This document shows, in pieces, positions 1-6,755 of a DNA stretch of 9,029 nt; position 1 is the stretch's first letter; each line of letters opens with the position of its first letter. The notes under the pieces were generated by a model that saw only the letters and a list, made by a program, of their open reading frames with translations, had not been told where the DNA came from and did no database searches. The position numbers were made by a program, and so were the translations under genes. The stretch lies in contig CAMNLO010000048.1 of NCBI GenBank assembly GCA_946543095.1, forward strand, positions 1-9,029, in the 5' to 3' direction. The stretch is from an uncultured bacterium. Lineage in GTDB: Bacteria > Bacillota > Clostridia > Lachnospirales > Lachnospiraceae.

Positions 1-1108
1 GCTTTTGAAGATGACGAACGAGGAGAAACGGATCTACGATATGGTGGTGCGGCGTTTCCTGGCGGTGCTCTCTCCCGTCTGCGAGTATGAGGAGGCACTT
101 ATCGAGGGCAGAAGCGGCGGAGAGCTGTTTACGGCAAAGGGCAGGATCATGCTTTCTCCCGGCTGGAGAGCCGTTTACACGGAAGGCTTTGCGGAAGAGG
201 AGGAGGAAGAGGAGGCCGAGGATTTCGTTGAGAATAAGGAACAGAAGCTGCCGGAGGTCAAAAACGGACAGCGGTTTAAGATCACGGCCGTTTCCCTGAA
301 GACCGGGAAGACCAATCCGCCGAAGCGCTTTACGGAGGCCACGCTGCTTGCCGCCATGGAAAATCCCGTGAAGTACATGGAAAGCGGGGACAAGCAGGCG
401 GCAAAGACCCTGGGGGAGACCGGCGGCCTGGGCACTGTGGCCACCCGGGCGGACATCATCGAAAAGCTCTTTTCCTCCTTTATGATGGAGAAGAAGGGCA
501 GTGAGATCCACCTGACCTCCAAGGCAAAACAGCTTCTTTCCCTGGTGCCGGAGGATCTCAGGAAGCCGGAGCTTACCGCCGCCTGGGAGATGAAGCTTTC
601 CGCCATTGCAAAGGGAAAGCTGCCCGGGGAGCGTTTTCTGTCGGAGATCAAGGGCTACACGAAGCAGATCGTGGAGGAGATCCGGAAGAGCACCGGGACC
701 TACAAACACGAGAACATGACCAATAAGCCCTGCCCCGTCTGCGGAAAGAAGCTGCTCCTCGTAAAGGGGAAAAAGAGCGAGATGTTAGTCTGCCAGGACA
801 GGGAGTGCGGCTATAGAGAGACCATCTCCCGCACCACCAATGCCCGCTGTCCCAACTGCCATAAGAAGATGGAGATGATCACAAAGGGCTCCGACCAGAT
901 CTTTGTCTGCGCCTGCGGCTACAAGGAAAGCTTAAGCGCCTTCCGGAAGCGGCGGGAAAAGGAGGGGGCCGGCGTCCATAAGAATGATGTGGCAAACTAT
1001 ATGCGGCAGCAGAAGAAGGAGGAAGCCCCCATCAACAATGCCTTTGCGGAGGCGTTAAAGGGGATCCGGCTGGAGAGCCCCGAAGGGAAGAAAAAGCCGC
1101 GGAAATAA
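1..1108 (+). CDS. topB: DNA topoisomerase III, C-terminal part (5' end outside window)
   Basis: Type IA topoisomerase, which passes single strands through a transient break to decatenate and relax DNA in the cytoplasm. The frame is open to the left edge with no ribosome site near position 5, so the TTG there is internal and the true start lies upstream. The visible part begins in the segment reading IYDMVVRRFLAVLSP, typical of topoisomerase III. A Glu-rich loop follows (about 194-223), then the family motif GLGTVATRADIIEKL (about 425-469), with Val where Pro is common. The end carries two Cys4 zinc modules (731-916): C-x2-C-x16-C-x4-C and C-x2-C-x16-C-x-C, followed by a Lys/Arg-rich tail that could bind DNA. 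The catalytic tyrosine and the TOPRIM domain must lie upstream of the window. The stop is TAA at 1106-1108. No clear hairpin terminator follows. topB is preferred over topA because of the GxGTxATRA motif; this choice is by recognition. Confidence 0.9.
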   Translation, partial: LLKMTNEEKRIYDMVVRRFLAVLSPVCEYEEALIEGRSGGELFTAKGRIMLSPGWRAVYTEGFAEEEEEEEAEDFVENKEQKLPEVKNGQRFKITAVSLKTGKTNPPKRFTEATLLAAMENPVKYMESGDKQAAKTLGETGGLGTVATRADIIEKLFSSFMMEKKGSEIHLTSKAKQLLSLVPEDLRKPELTAAWEMKLSAIAKGKLPGERFLSEIKGYTKQIVEEIRKSTGTYKHENMTNKPCPVCGKKLLLVKGKKSEMLVCQDRECGYRETISRTTNARCPNCHKKMEMITKGSDQIFVCACGYKESLSAFRKRREKEGAGVHKNDVANYMRQQKKEEAPINNAFAEALKGIRLESPEGKKKPRK

Positions 1109-1132
1109 TACCGCAACATCTTGTATATAATT

Positions 1133-1162
1133 TTGACATAAACTACAAGAATGTGTTAGAAT
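1133..1162 (+). promoter_or_regulatory. Sigma-A promoter with extended -10
   Basis: A perfect -35 TTGACA (1133-1138) is followed by an 18-base spacer and a -10 TAGAAT (1157-1162, five of six matches). A TG one base upstream of the -10 (1154-1155) makes it an extended -10 promoter. Transcription would start near 1169, giving a leader of about 39 bases before the GTG start at 1208. It lies just after the topB stop, so it should drive the TPR/pseudo-AAA gene and probably glgB independently of topB. Confidence 0.75.
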
Positions 1163-1194
1163 TTACCCGAATATGGCCTGATTCCAATATATTT

Positions 1195-1201
1195 AAGGAG
1201 G
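1195..1201 (+). promoter_or_regulatory. Ribosome binding site selecting a GTG start
   Basis: AAGGAGG sits six bases before GTG at 1208. There is no ATG at comparable spacing, so this strong site decides the GTG start of the 995-residue protein. Confidence 0.85.
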
Positions 1202-1207
1202 CTTTCA

Positions 1208-4195
1208 GTGGATAAGTTCGAATATAAAGTACATCTGACAGAGATCAAGGGTCTGATCAAGGAGCGGGAATTTGACGAAGCCTCCCTGATCGCAGACACC
1301 ATCGACTGGAGAAGGGTCAAATCCCCCACGGTGCTGTGCATGATCTCTGATCTGTATAAGCTGGTGGGGCGCTTTGAGGACTCCAGAAACATCATGGAGA
1401 TGGCCTACGAGCGCCAGCCCGGCTCCCGCAGCGTGATCTTCGCCCTCTGTGAGCTCTCCGTGAAGCTGGGGGATGTGGGACAGGCCACCCTCTATTATCA
1501 GGAATTCTCCCAGCTATTCCCCAATGATCCGGGAAAATACAAGCTCTTATATAAGCTCTACGTGGCCCAGGATGTCAGCATGGAGGAGCGCATCACCGTG
1601 CTGGAGGAGTATCAGCGCCAGGAGAAGGACGAAAAGTGGATGTACGAGCTGGCCATGCTCTATCACAGAGCCGGACAGGAGCAGAAGTGCGTGGATCAGT
1701 GCGATATGATCTGCACCTGGTTCGGCGAGAGCCGGTACCGGGCGAAGGCTCTTGCCCTAAAGGGCCAGCACACCGGCTTAAACGAGGTGGAGCAGGCCAT
1801 TGCCGAGGGCAGGGAGCTTTCCAGCAGCATGCCCACCCGTATGTTCACGGACCGGGATCTGGCAGCGGAAAAAGCAGCCCTGACGGCCCGGGAGGCCGAG
1901 GTATACACGGAAGAGCCCCAGGCTCCGGCAGAGGAGTATTACCCGACGGAGCCTGTGCAGGAAGCGGCAATGGCGGAAGAGGCAGCGCCGGAGGAGATTC
2001 CTGCCTCGGCTTCGCGGACCACCGGAAACACCGGGCCTTTGGTGCCGGATTTCATGGGCATGACACCGGCTGTGGATTACGGAGCCATCAACAATCCCGA
2101 ATCTCCCGGCCAGGAGGCGGTGTACGAAGAACCGGCCCCGACCAGGGTGTTTGAACGGATCCCCGAGAACAGATTCCGGGAGCCCATGCCCCAGGCAGCG
2201 CTGTCTCCCCAGCCCGCTCCCAGGATCCCTGATTTCATGAACGACACCCAGACGGAGATCCAGGTCAAGACCATAGACGATAACCCCTTCAGCACCATCA
2301 ATCTCCAGAGCAATATGGAGCAGGAGCTGGCCAAGAACCTGGAGGAGGTGCTGGGGACTCCCGTAGGGGAGGTGCTGGACCGCTACGGCAGCGGGGAGAT
2401 CCCGCCGCTTTCCACCAGGACTCCTGCCGTGAAGGATATCTCCGGCTTCGGCCAGGACCGTGTCCGCAGGAGCAATTCTCCCGAGGCATCCCAGGGCACC
2501 AGGACCGATATGGGACCCATCTCCAGCATTCCGGCGACCCCCGGTCTTTCCAGGGCCATCACCGGCTCCAATGCGGAAGGAAACGGCTATCAGACCCCTT
2601 CCGCTAGAAGACGTCCCGCAGCCTCCGGTTTTGACAACATGATCTCCCAGGAAGGGGATGGACAGCTGCAGTTTGTGATGCCGGACAAGGCCAGCGTGGA
2701 GAAGCAGATCACAGGCCAGCTGGGCATCAGCGATGTACTGCAGGACTGGGAAAGAAAGAGGCAGTCGGATCAGGCGGCCTACAGGAAGCGGATCGAGGAT
2801 CAGCTGCGGTTTCAGACCGGGGAGATCCTGGCGAAATTCGAGGAAGAGGCGGATATCAGGCCAGCGGCGGTGGAGCTTTCGGAGCTGCAGGCCGTCCAGG
2901 ATGCCTTTAATCTGGCGGATCAGCACAAGAGCAGAGCCGCAGAGGAAGAGCTGATCCGGGTGGTTCCGGAGCCGTTAAAGACAGTCCCCGCTTCCGGGGC
3001 AAAGACCGCAGATCTTCCGGAGATCCCGGAAACACCGATGCAGCAGGAGGCTGCGGTGCAGGAGGCAGAGCCTGTTTCCGGAGAGGAAATGCCGGCGGCT
3101 TTTGCGGAGGAGATGCCGGCAGAGGAGGAATATTCCGCCCCCGTGGAGGGGGCTGTTTCCCCGGTCAGCGCAGAAGAGGAGGCCGCAGGATACGAAGAAG
3201 CCGCCCCTGAATTGCAGGCGGAGCAGGAAGCGATACCGGAAGAAGCGGCAGAAGAGGAAGAGATGGTCCGGGAAGCACCGGAAGCTGCCCCGGAGCAGAT
3301 GCCGGAGGAGGAGCTCCGGTCCGAGATCTCCGAAGAGGAAGCCCTTGCCATGCGGCAGAACACCCAGTCGGATCTGGGGAAGGTGCTGGAAAAGGGGCTC
3401 AGAAAAGCCCTGACGGAAGACGGAAGCGGGCAGGGAGGCCACGGTCAGTCCAGGTCTCTTTCCCCGGAGGAGCGGGCGCTCTTCGGCGCTTTTATCCAGG
3501 ATTCCAAATCCCGCAACCAGATGGTGGATGCCCTGGAAAAGATCAGCATGGCAAGCTATACAGGGAATGTGATCCTGACGGGGGACATTGAGAAAGACAA
3601 TGACACCCTGGCAAAGAACATCATGAAATATTTAAGCTCCGACGGGAATTTCTCCGGCAAGATGGCGAAGGTTTCCGGGGAGGCCTTTAACAACAAGGAT
3701 CCCATGAAGGTGGTGGAAAAGCTTTCCGCCGGGGAGCTGTATATCACCGGCGCCTCCAAACTGACCTCCGAGACCATTCAGAAGCTGCACAAGGCCTTAA
3801 ACCGCGCGGAGTGCGCCATCGTGGTGGTGCTGGGAGACAGACGCAAGGCCATGGAGAAGCTTTTGGAGAGCAATCCCATCTTAACGGAGTGCTTCAACGC
3901 CAGGATCGACATCCAGAACCTGAATGACAAGGAGCTGGCGAAATTCGCCAAGGTCTACGCCAGGGAGCGGGAGTATTCCATCGATGCCATGGGGATGCTG
4001 GCGCTGCTCACGAAGATCGAGGACAACCAGCGCAACGATCATGCCGTCTCCGTGGGAGAGGTCAGGGATATGGTGGACGAAGCCATCCGCCGTGCCAACG
4101 GGATCTCACCCGTACATTTTATAGACATTGTGACCCAAAGGCGGTATGATGAGGAGGACAGGATCATACTCAAGGAGAGAGATTTCGCATTTTAG
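1208..4195 (+). CDS. TPR-like protein with acidic linker and degenerate AAA+ domain
   Basis: I do not recognise a named gene. Translation gives 995 residues from GTG. Residues 1 to about 200 are paired amphipathic helices with TPR-like spacing (for example DLYKLVGRFEDSRNIMEMAY), a likely protein-binding scaffold. Residues about 220-750 are low-complexity and acidic, rich in Glu, Ala and Pro, with PDFM repeated at 280-283 and 341-344 and a more helical island around 495-600. From about 752 the protein resembles the CbxX/SpoVK AAA+ family: a VILTG strand (788-792), a strand-like GELYIT (842-847), and ESNPILTECF (887-896) corresponding to the family's ESNPGLRSRF. The Walker A Gly-Lys-Thr, the Walker B Asp-Glu and the arginine before the Phe are all absent, so ATP hydrolysis looks lost. 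No signal peptide or membrane segment is evident, so it is probably cytoplasmic. It has its own promoter and ends 13 bases before glgB. A role linked to glycogen metabolism is inferred from position only. Confidence 0.85.
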   Translation: MDKFEYKVHLTEIKGLIKEREFDEASLIADTIDWRRVKSPTVLCMISDLYKLVGRFEDSRNIMEMAYERQPGSRSVIFALCELSVKLGDVGQATLYYQEFSQLFPNDPGKYKLLYKLYVAQDVSMEERITVLEEYQRQEKDEKWMYELAMLYHRAGQEQKCVDQCDMICTWFGESRYRAKALALKGQHTGLNEVEQAIAEGRELSSSMPTRMFTDRDLAAEKAALTAREAEVYTEEPQAPAEEYYPTEPVQEAAMAEEAAPEEIPASASRTTGNTGPLVPDFMGMTPAVDYGAINNPESPGQEAVYEEPAPTRVFERIPENRFREPMPQAALSPQPAPRIPDFMNDTQTEIQVKTIDDNPFSTINLQSNMEQELAKNLEEVLGTPVGEVLDRYGSGEIPPLSTRTPAVKDISGFGQDRVRRSNSPEASQGTRTDMGPISSIPATPGLSRAITGSNAEGNGYQTPSARRRPAASGFDNMISQEGDGQLQFVMPDKASVEKQITGQLGISDVLQDWERKRQSDQAAYRKRIEDQLRFQTGEILAKFEEEADIRPAAVELSELQAVQDAFNLADQHKSRAAEEELIRVVPEPLKTVPASGAKTADLPEIPETPMQQEAAVQEAEPVSGEEMPAAFAEEMPAEEEYSAPVEGAVSPVSAEEEAAGYEEAAPELQAEQEAIPEEAAEEEEMVREAPEAAPEQMPEEELRSEISEEEALAMRQNTQSDLGKVLEKGLRKALTEDGSGQGGHGQSRSLSPEERALFGAFIQDSKSRNQMVDALEKISMASYTGNVILTGDIEKDNDTLAKNIMKYLSSDGNFSGKMAKVSGEAFNNKDPMKVVEKLSAGELYITGASKLTSETIQKLHKALNRAECAIVVVLGDRRKAMEKLLESNPILTECFNARIDIQNLNDKELAKFAKVYAREREYSIDAMGMLALLTKIEDNQRNDHAVSVGEVRDMVDEAIRRANGISPVHFIDIVTQRRYDEEDRIILKERDFAF

Positions 4196-4201
4196 AAAGG
4201 A
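4196..4201 (+). promoter_or_regulatory. Ribosome binding site of glgB
   Basis: AAAGGA lies seven bases before ATG at 4209 and starts immediately after the upstream stop codon. It favours 4209 over the in-frame ATGs at 4146 and 4149, which would overlap the preceding gene and add about 21 residues with no similarity to branching enzymes. Confidence 0.8.
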
Positions 4202-4208
4202 CTACCAT

Positions 4209-6143
4209 ATGGCAAGACGCAAGAAATGGGTAGAGCTGCCCGAAAAGAAGCCCAGCGTATTCATCTCGGCAGCAGACCAGTATGTGTTCGGTCAGGGCAG
4301 CCATTACGATATCTACAAGAAGCTGGGAGCACACCCCTCCGAGGAGAACGGGGAAGCCGGCTACTATTTTGCGGTGTGGGCCCCTCATGCACAGGCGGTC
4401 AGCGTAGTCGGGGATTTCAACGACTGGAACAAGGACGCCGCCCCCATGCGGAGGCTTGGGGAAGGGGGGATCTACGAGGCCTTTATCCCCGGAGTGCAGG
4501 AGAACCAGCTGTACAAGTTTCTGATCACCACCCCTGCCGGCGGCGAGCTCTATAAGGCGGATCCCTTCGCGAATTACGCGGAGCTGCGCCCGGGCACAGC
4601 TTCGAAGACCACGGACCTTTCGAAGATCGTCTGGAAGGATGAGAAGTGGCAGGAATCCCACCGGAATATAGACATGACAAAGGAGAAGCTGGCCATCTAC
4701 GAGTGCCACATCGGCTCCTTTATGAAGCATCCCGACGGGACCGAGCACGGCTTTTACACCTACCGGGAATTTGCGGACAGACTGGTTTCCTATCTTTCGG
4801 AGATGAAGTTCACCCATGTGGAGCTGATGGGGATTCTGGAGCATCCCTTCGACGGCTCCTGGGGCTATCAGGTGACGGGCTACTACGCCCCCACCTCCCG
4901 CTACGGCTCCCCTCAGGATTTCGCCTATCTGGTGGACACCCTCCACAGGCATAAGATCGGCGTCATCGTGGACTGGGTCCCGGCCCATTTCGCGACGGAT
5001 TCCTACGGCCTCTCCAATTTCGACGGAGAACCCCTTTTCGAGCATCCGGACAAGCGCCTGGGAGAGCATCCCGACTGGGGCACCAAGATCTTCAACTATC
5101 AGAAGACCGAGGTCCGCAATTTCCTCATCGCAAACGCCTTATTCTGGATGCGCCAGTTCCACGTGGACGGGCTCCGTGTGGACGCGGTGGCCTCCATGCT
5201 CTATCTGGACTACGGCAAGCAGGACGGGCAGTGGGTCCCCAACAGATACGGCGGCAATGAAAATCTGGACGCCATCGAATTCTTCAAGCACATGAACTCC
5301 ATTGTCAAAAAGGAGCGCCCCGGCTTTATGATGATCGCCGAGGAGTCCACGGCCTGGCCGAAGATCACCACTCCCGTGGAGGAGGGCGGCCTTGGGTTCA
5401 CATTAAAGTGGAACATGGGCTGGATGCATGATTTCTGCGAATACATGAAGCTGGATCCCTTCTTCCGGAAGGGAAATCATCACGGCATGACCTTCGCCAT
5501 GAGCTACAACGGCAGTGAAAACTACATCCTGCCCCTTTCCCATGACGAGGTGGTGCATCTGAAATGCTCCATGCTGGCAAAGATGCCCGGGTACCCCATC
5601 GACAAATACGCGAACCTCCGCACCGGCTACACCTTCATGTTCGGCCACGCCGGGAAAAAGCTGCTGTTCATGGGCCAGGAGTTCGGCCAGGAAAGAGAAT
5701 GGAGCGAGGAGCGGGAGCTGGACTGGTATCTGCTGCAGAACGACCTGAACAAGGGGATGCAGGACTATGTGAAGCGGCTTCTGGAGATCTATAACGAGTA
5801 TCCCTGCATGTATGAGCTGGACCAGGGCTTTGAGGGCTTTACCTGGCTGAATCCCGATGATTCCGACCGCAGCATCTACAGCTTCTACCGTCACGGGAAG
5901 TCCGGCAAGAGGAACCTGGCCTTCATCCTGAACATGACTCCCATCAAGCGGGAAAACTACCAGGTGGGAGTGCCGGTGAAAAAGACCTACAAGCTGATCT
6001 TAAACAGCGACGAGAAATGCTACGGGGGCTTCGGCAACGAACTGCCGAAGGAGTTTAAGGCCAGAAACGCCGCCTGCAACAATCAGCCCTTCAGCATCGA
6101 CATCGATATGCCCCCCTACGCGGCCGTGGTATTGGAATTTTAG
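4209..6143 (+). CDS. glgB: 1,4-alpha-glucan (glycogen) branching enzyme
   Basis: Cytoplasmic GH13 enzyme that cuts alpha-1,4-glucan chains and rejoins them as alpha-1,6 branches in glycogen. The 644-residue product has an N-terminal CBM48 module (YFAVWAPHAQAVSVVGDFNDW, about residues 54-74) and a catalytic barrel starting around AIYECHIGSF. The family landmarks follow: WGYQVTGYYAPTSRYG, DWVPAHFA, DGLRVDAV with the nucleophile Asp325, MIAEEST with the general acid Glu378, LSHDEVVH with the transition-state Asp446, and FMGQEFGQEREW. A C-terminal beta domain ends with the usual all-beta segment (PPYAAVVLEF). The length fits short clostridial GlgB enzymes that lack the extra N-terminal domain of the roughly 730-residue E. 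coli protein. All three catalytic residues are present, so it should be active. It lies 13 bases after the pseudo-AAA gene and probably shares its promoter. No other glycogen gene is in the window. No simple U-tract terminator follows; a structured repeat begins ten bases after the stop. Confidence 0.96.
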   Translation: MARRKKWVELPEKKPSVFISAADQYVFGQGSHYDIYKKLGAHPSEENGEAGYYFAVWAPHAQAVSVVGDFNDWNKDAAPMRRLGEGGIYEAFIPGVQENQLYKFLITTPAGGELYKADPFANYAELRPGTASKTTDLSKIVWKDEKWQESHRNIDMTKEKLAIYECHIGSFMKHPDGTEHGFYTYREFADRLVSYLSEMKFTHVELMGILEHPFDGSWGYQVTGYYAPTSRYGSPQDFAYLVDTLHRHKIGVIVDWVPAHFATDSYGLSNFDGEPLFEHPDKRLGEHPDWGTKIFNYQKTEVRNFLIANALFWMRQFHVDGLRVDAVASMLYLDYGKQDGQWVPNRYGGNENLDAIEFFKHMNSIVKKERPGFMMIAEESTAWPKITTPVEEGGLGFTLKWNMGWMHDFCEYMKLDPFFRKGNHHGMTFAMSYNGSENYILPLSHDEVVHLKCSMLAKMPGYPIDKYANLRTGYTFMFGHAGKKLLFMGQEFGQEREWSEERELDWYLLQNDLNKGMQDYVKRLLEIYNEYPCMYELDQGFEGFTWLNPDDSDRSIYSFYRHGKSGKRNLAFILNMTPIKRENYQVGVPVKKTYKLILNSDEKCYGGFGNELPKEFKARNAACNNQPFSIDIDMPPYAAVVLEF

Positions 6144-6152
6144 CGTTTATTA

Positions 6153-6300
6153 TGCTGCGGTGCGCCATACCCGAGCAAACATTCATCTGCGTGCTTGCAC
6201 GCAAGGGAATGTTTGCGAAGGGTATGACATAGCGCGGCTAAGCGGAAAGCGAGAGAGCTCAGCTCTCGAGCTTTGTGCTTAGCCGAGCCGCACCGCAGCA
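6153..6300. repeat. Structured intergenic repeat, copy 1 (complete outer stem)
   Basis: A 148-base unit dominated by inverted repeats. The outer arms 6153-6164 and 6289-6300 pair perfectly over 12 bases. Inside are two long hairpins. Hairpin A runs 6166-6226: CATACCC/GGGTATG, an internal loop (GA versus GAA), GCAAACATTC/GAATGTTTGC, and TGCGTGC/GCACGCA capped by TT. Hairpin B runs 6235-6285: CGGCTAAGC/GCTTAGCCG, AAAGC/GCTTT, a tandem G-A/A-G mismatch, then AGAGC-type pairs. The result is a three-way-junction or cruciform shape. It starts ten bases after the glgB stop. No open frame with a ribosome site is present. It could be a BIME-like palindromic element protecting or ending the glgB mRNA, a MITE-like element, or a structured RNA. 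I do not recognise a named family. Confidence 0.9.
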
Positions 6301-6309
6301 TTAAGAAAG

Positions 6310-6449
6310 TGCGCCATACCCGAGCAATCAGCCATCTGCATGCTTGCATGCAAGTGGCTGGTTGCGAAGGGTATGACATAACGCGGCTAAGCGGAAAGCG
6401 AGAGAGCTCAGCTCTCGAGCTTTGTGCTTAGCCGTGTCGCACCGCAGCA
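6310..6449. repeat. Structured intergenic repeat, copy 2 (shortened 5' outer arm)
   Basis: This copy aligns without gaps to 6161-6300 at a fixed offset of 149 bases, with 12 differences in 140 positions (about 91% identity). Hairpin A differs in sequence but keeps pairing: GCAATCAGCC/GGCTGGTTGC and TGCATGC/GCATGCA. Hairpin B is identical apart from flanking bases. The eight bases that begin the outer 5' arm in copy 1 (6153-6160) have no counterpart here, so only GTGCG/CGCAC can form the local outer stem. The 3' outer arm (6438-6449) is intact and identical to that of copy 1, so it could pair with the copy 1 5' arm instead. The copies are separated by nine A-rich bases (6301-6309). Confidence 0.9.
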
Positions 6450-6458
6450 GGAAGGAAG

Positions 6459-6487
6459 TTGACAAGGATTCAGATTCTTCTTAGAAT
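6459..6487 (+). promoter_or_regulatory. Sigma-A promoter downstream of the repeats
   Basis: TTGACA (6459-6464), a 17-base spacer and TAGAAT (6482-6487) make a near-consensus housekeeping promoter. It begins ten bases after repeat copy 2. The predicted start is about 6494. The next coding start is 267 bases away, with a terminator-like hairpin between, so the promoter probably makes a short RNA or an attenuated leader. Confidence 0.7.
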
Positions 6488-6493
6488 AGAGAT

Positions 6494-6594
6494 GAAAAAA
6501 GCGGAGCTGCCGATAGACGGTCAGCCCAAGAATAGGATTATTTCACCGAAGTGACTGCCATACCATGGCCTGGGGGCGGTCACTTCTGTTTTCT
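6494..6594 (+). ncRNA. Candidate small RNA or terminated leader
   Basis: The segment between the predicted start of the promoter at 6459-6487 and the hairpin with U-rich tail at 6548-6594 would be a transcript of about 100 bases. It contains a hairpin at 6506-6525 (GCTG-CCG / CGG-T-CAGC, loop ATAGA, one bulged T), an unpaired A-rich link, then the terminator stem. I see no match to c-di-GMP, THF, preQ1 or other riboswitch cores that I know. It may be an independent sRNA, or the attenuated leader of the gene at 6761. A 20-codon frame at 6492-6554 overlaps it but has no ribosome site. Confidence 0.4.
6548..6594 (+). terminator. Intrinsic terminator
   Basis: GAAGTGACTGCC (6548-6559) pairs with GGCGGTCACTTC (6575-6586) over 12 positions with one T-G wobble. 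It is followed by TGTTTTCT (6587-6594), a moderately T-rich tail. The arms are separated by 15 bases that contain a smaller CCAT/ATGG hairpin. It would end transcription from the promoter at 6459 before the gene at 6761. Confidence 0.65.
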
Positions 6595-6702
6595 GCTTCC
6601 GATCATGTATCCTATGCTGAAGGATGTCAGGACAAGCCGGTCGGATGATATCCAAATGTCAGAAAAAAGCAATCGAACATAGAAAAACCGCCGGGATTTT
6701 CG
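6595..6702 (+). other. Spacer without a recognisable gene
   Basis: Between the terminator and the sigma-28-like promoter I see only short inverted repeats (ATCC/GGAT at 6609-6625 and GGATGATATCC at 6643-6653) and A-rich stretches. A reverse-strand frame crosses it (6580-6798) but has no support as a gene. Confidence 0.5.
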
Positions 6703-6730
6703 TAAAGAATGATGCGTATTCTGCCGAAAC
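6703..6730 (+). promoter_or_regulatory. Sigma-28 (FliA/SigD)-type promoter
   Basis: TAAA (6703-6706), 16 bases, then GCCGAAAC (6723-6730). The class consensus is TAAA, about 15 bases, GCCGATAA; six of eight -10 positions match and all of TAAA matches, with spacing inside the range seen for Bacillus SigD. The predicted start is near 6737, only about 12 bases before the ribosome site at 6749, so the placement is right for the gene at 6761. This would put that gene in the late flagellar regulon. Confidence 0.6.
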
Positions 6731-6748
6731 ATAAACAGAATACATCTT

Positions 6749-6755
6749 AAAGGAG
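6749..6755 (+). promoter_or_regulatory. Ribosome binding site of the DUF6240-like gene
   Basis: AAAGGAG lies five bases before ATG at 6761 and fixes this start. The open frame and codon use typical of the neighbouring genes begin here. Confidence 0.85.

Noticed and set aside
425..469. Val in place of Pro in the topoisomerase GxGTxATRA motif
   Set aside because: This position varies in type IA enzymes, so it does not indicate loss of function.
1778..2926. Long reverse-strand frame (382 codons) opposite the acidic linker
   Set aside because: It is a shadow of a low-complexity G+C-rich coding region; the forward frame has promoter, ribosome site and domain structure.
4170..5069. Reverse-strand frame of 299 codons opposite glgB
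   Set aside because: It lies antisense to the conserved CBM48 and GH13 regions, and its translation matches nothing known.
6140..6379. Reverse-strand 79-codon frame over the repeat region
   Set aside because: It is produced by the palindromic repeat, has no ribosome site and resembles no protein.
6153..6449. CRISPR array
   Set aside because: There are only two long units, almost identical throughout, with no short direct repeats separated by unique spacers.
6494..6594. c-di-GMP or other known riboswitch before a motility gene
   Set aside because: The conserved cores of the riboswitch classes I know are not present.
6620..6627. Possible CsrA site AAGGATGT with nearby GGA motifs
   Set aside because: It lies downstream of the terminator and upstream of the sigma-28-like start, so it would rarely be transcribed, and it is far from the start codon.
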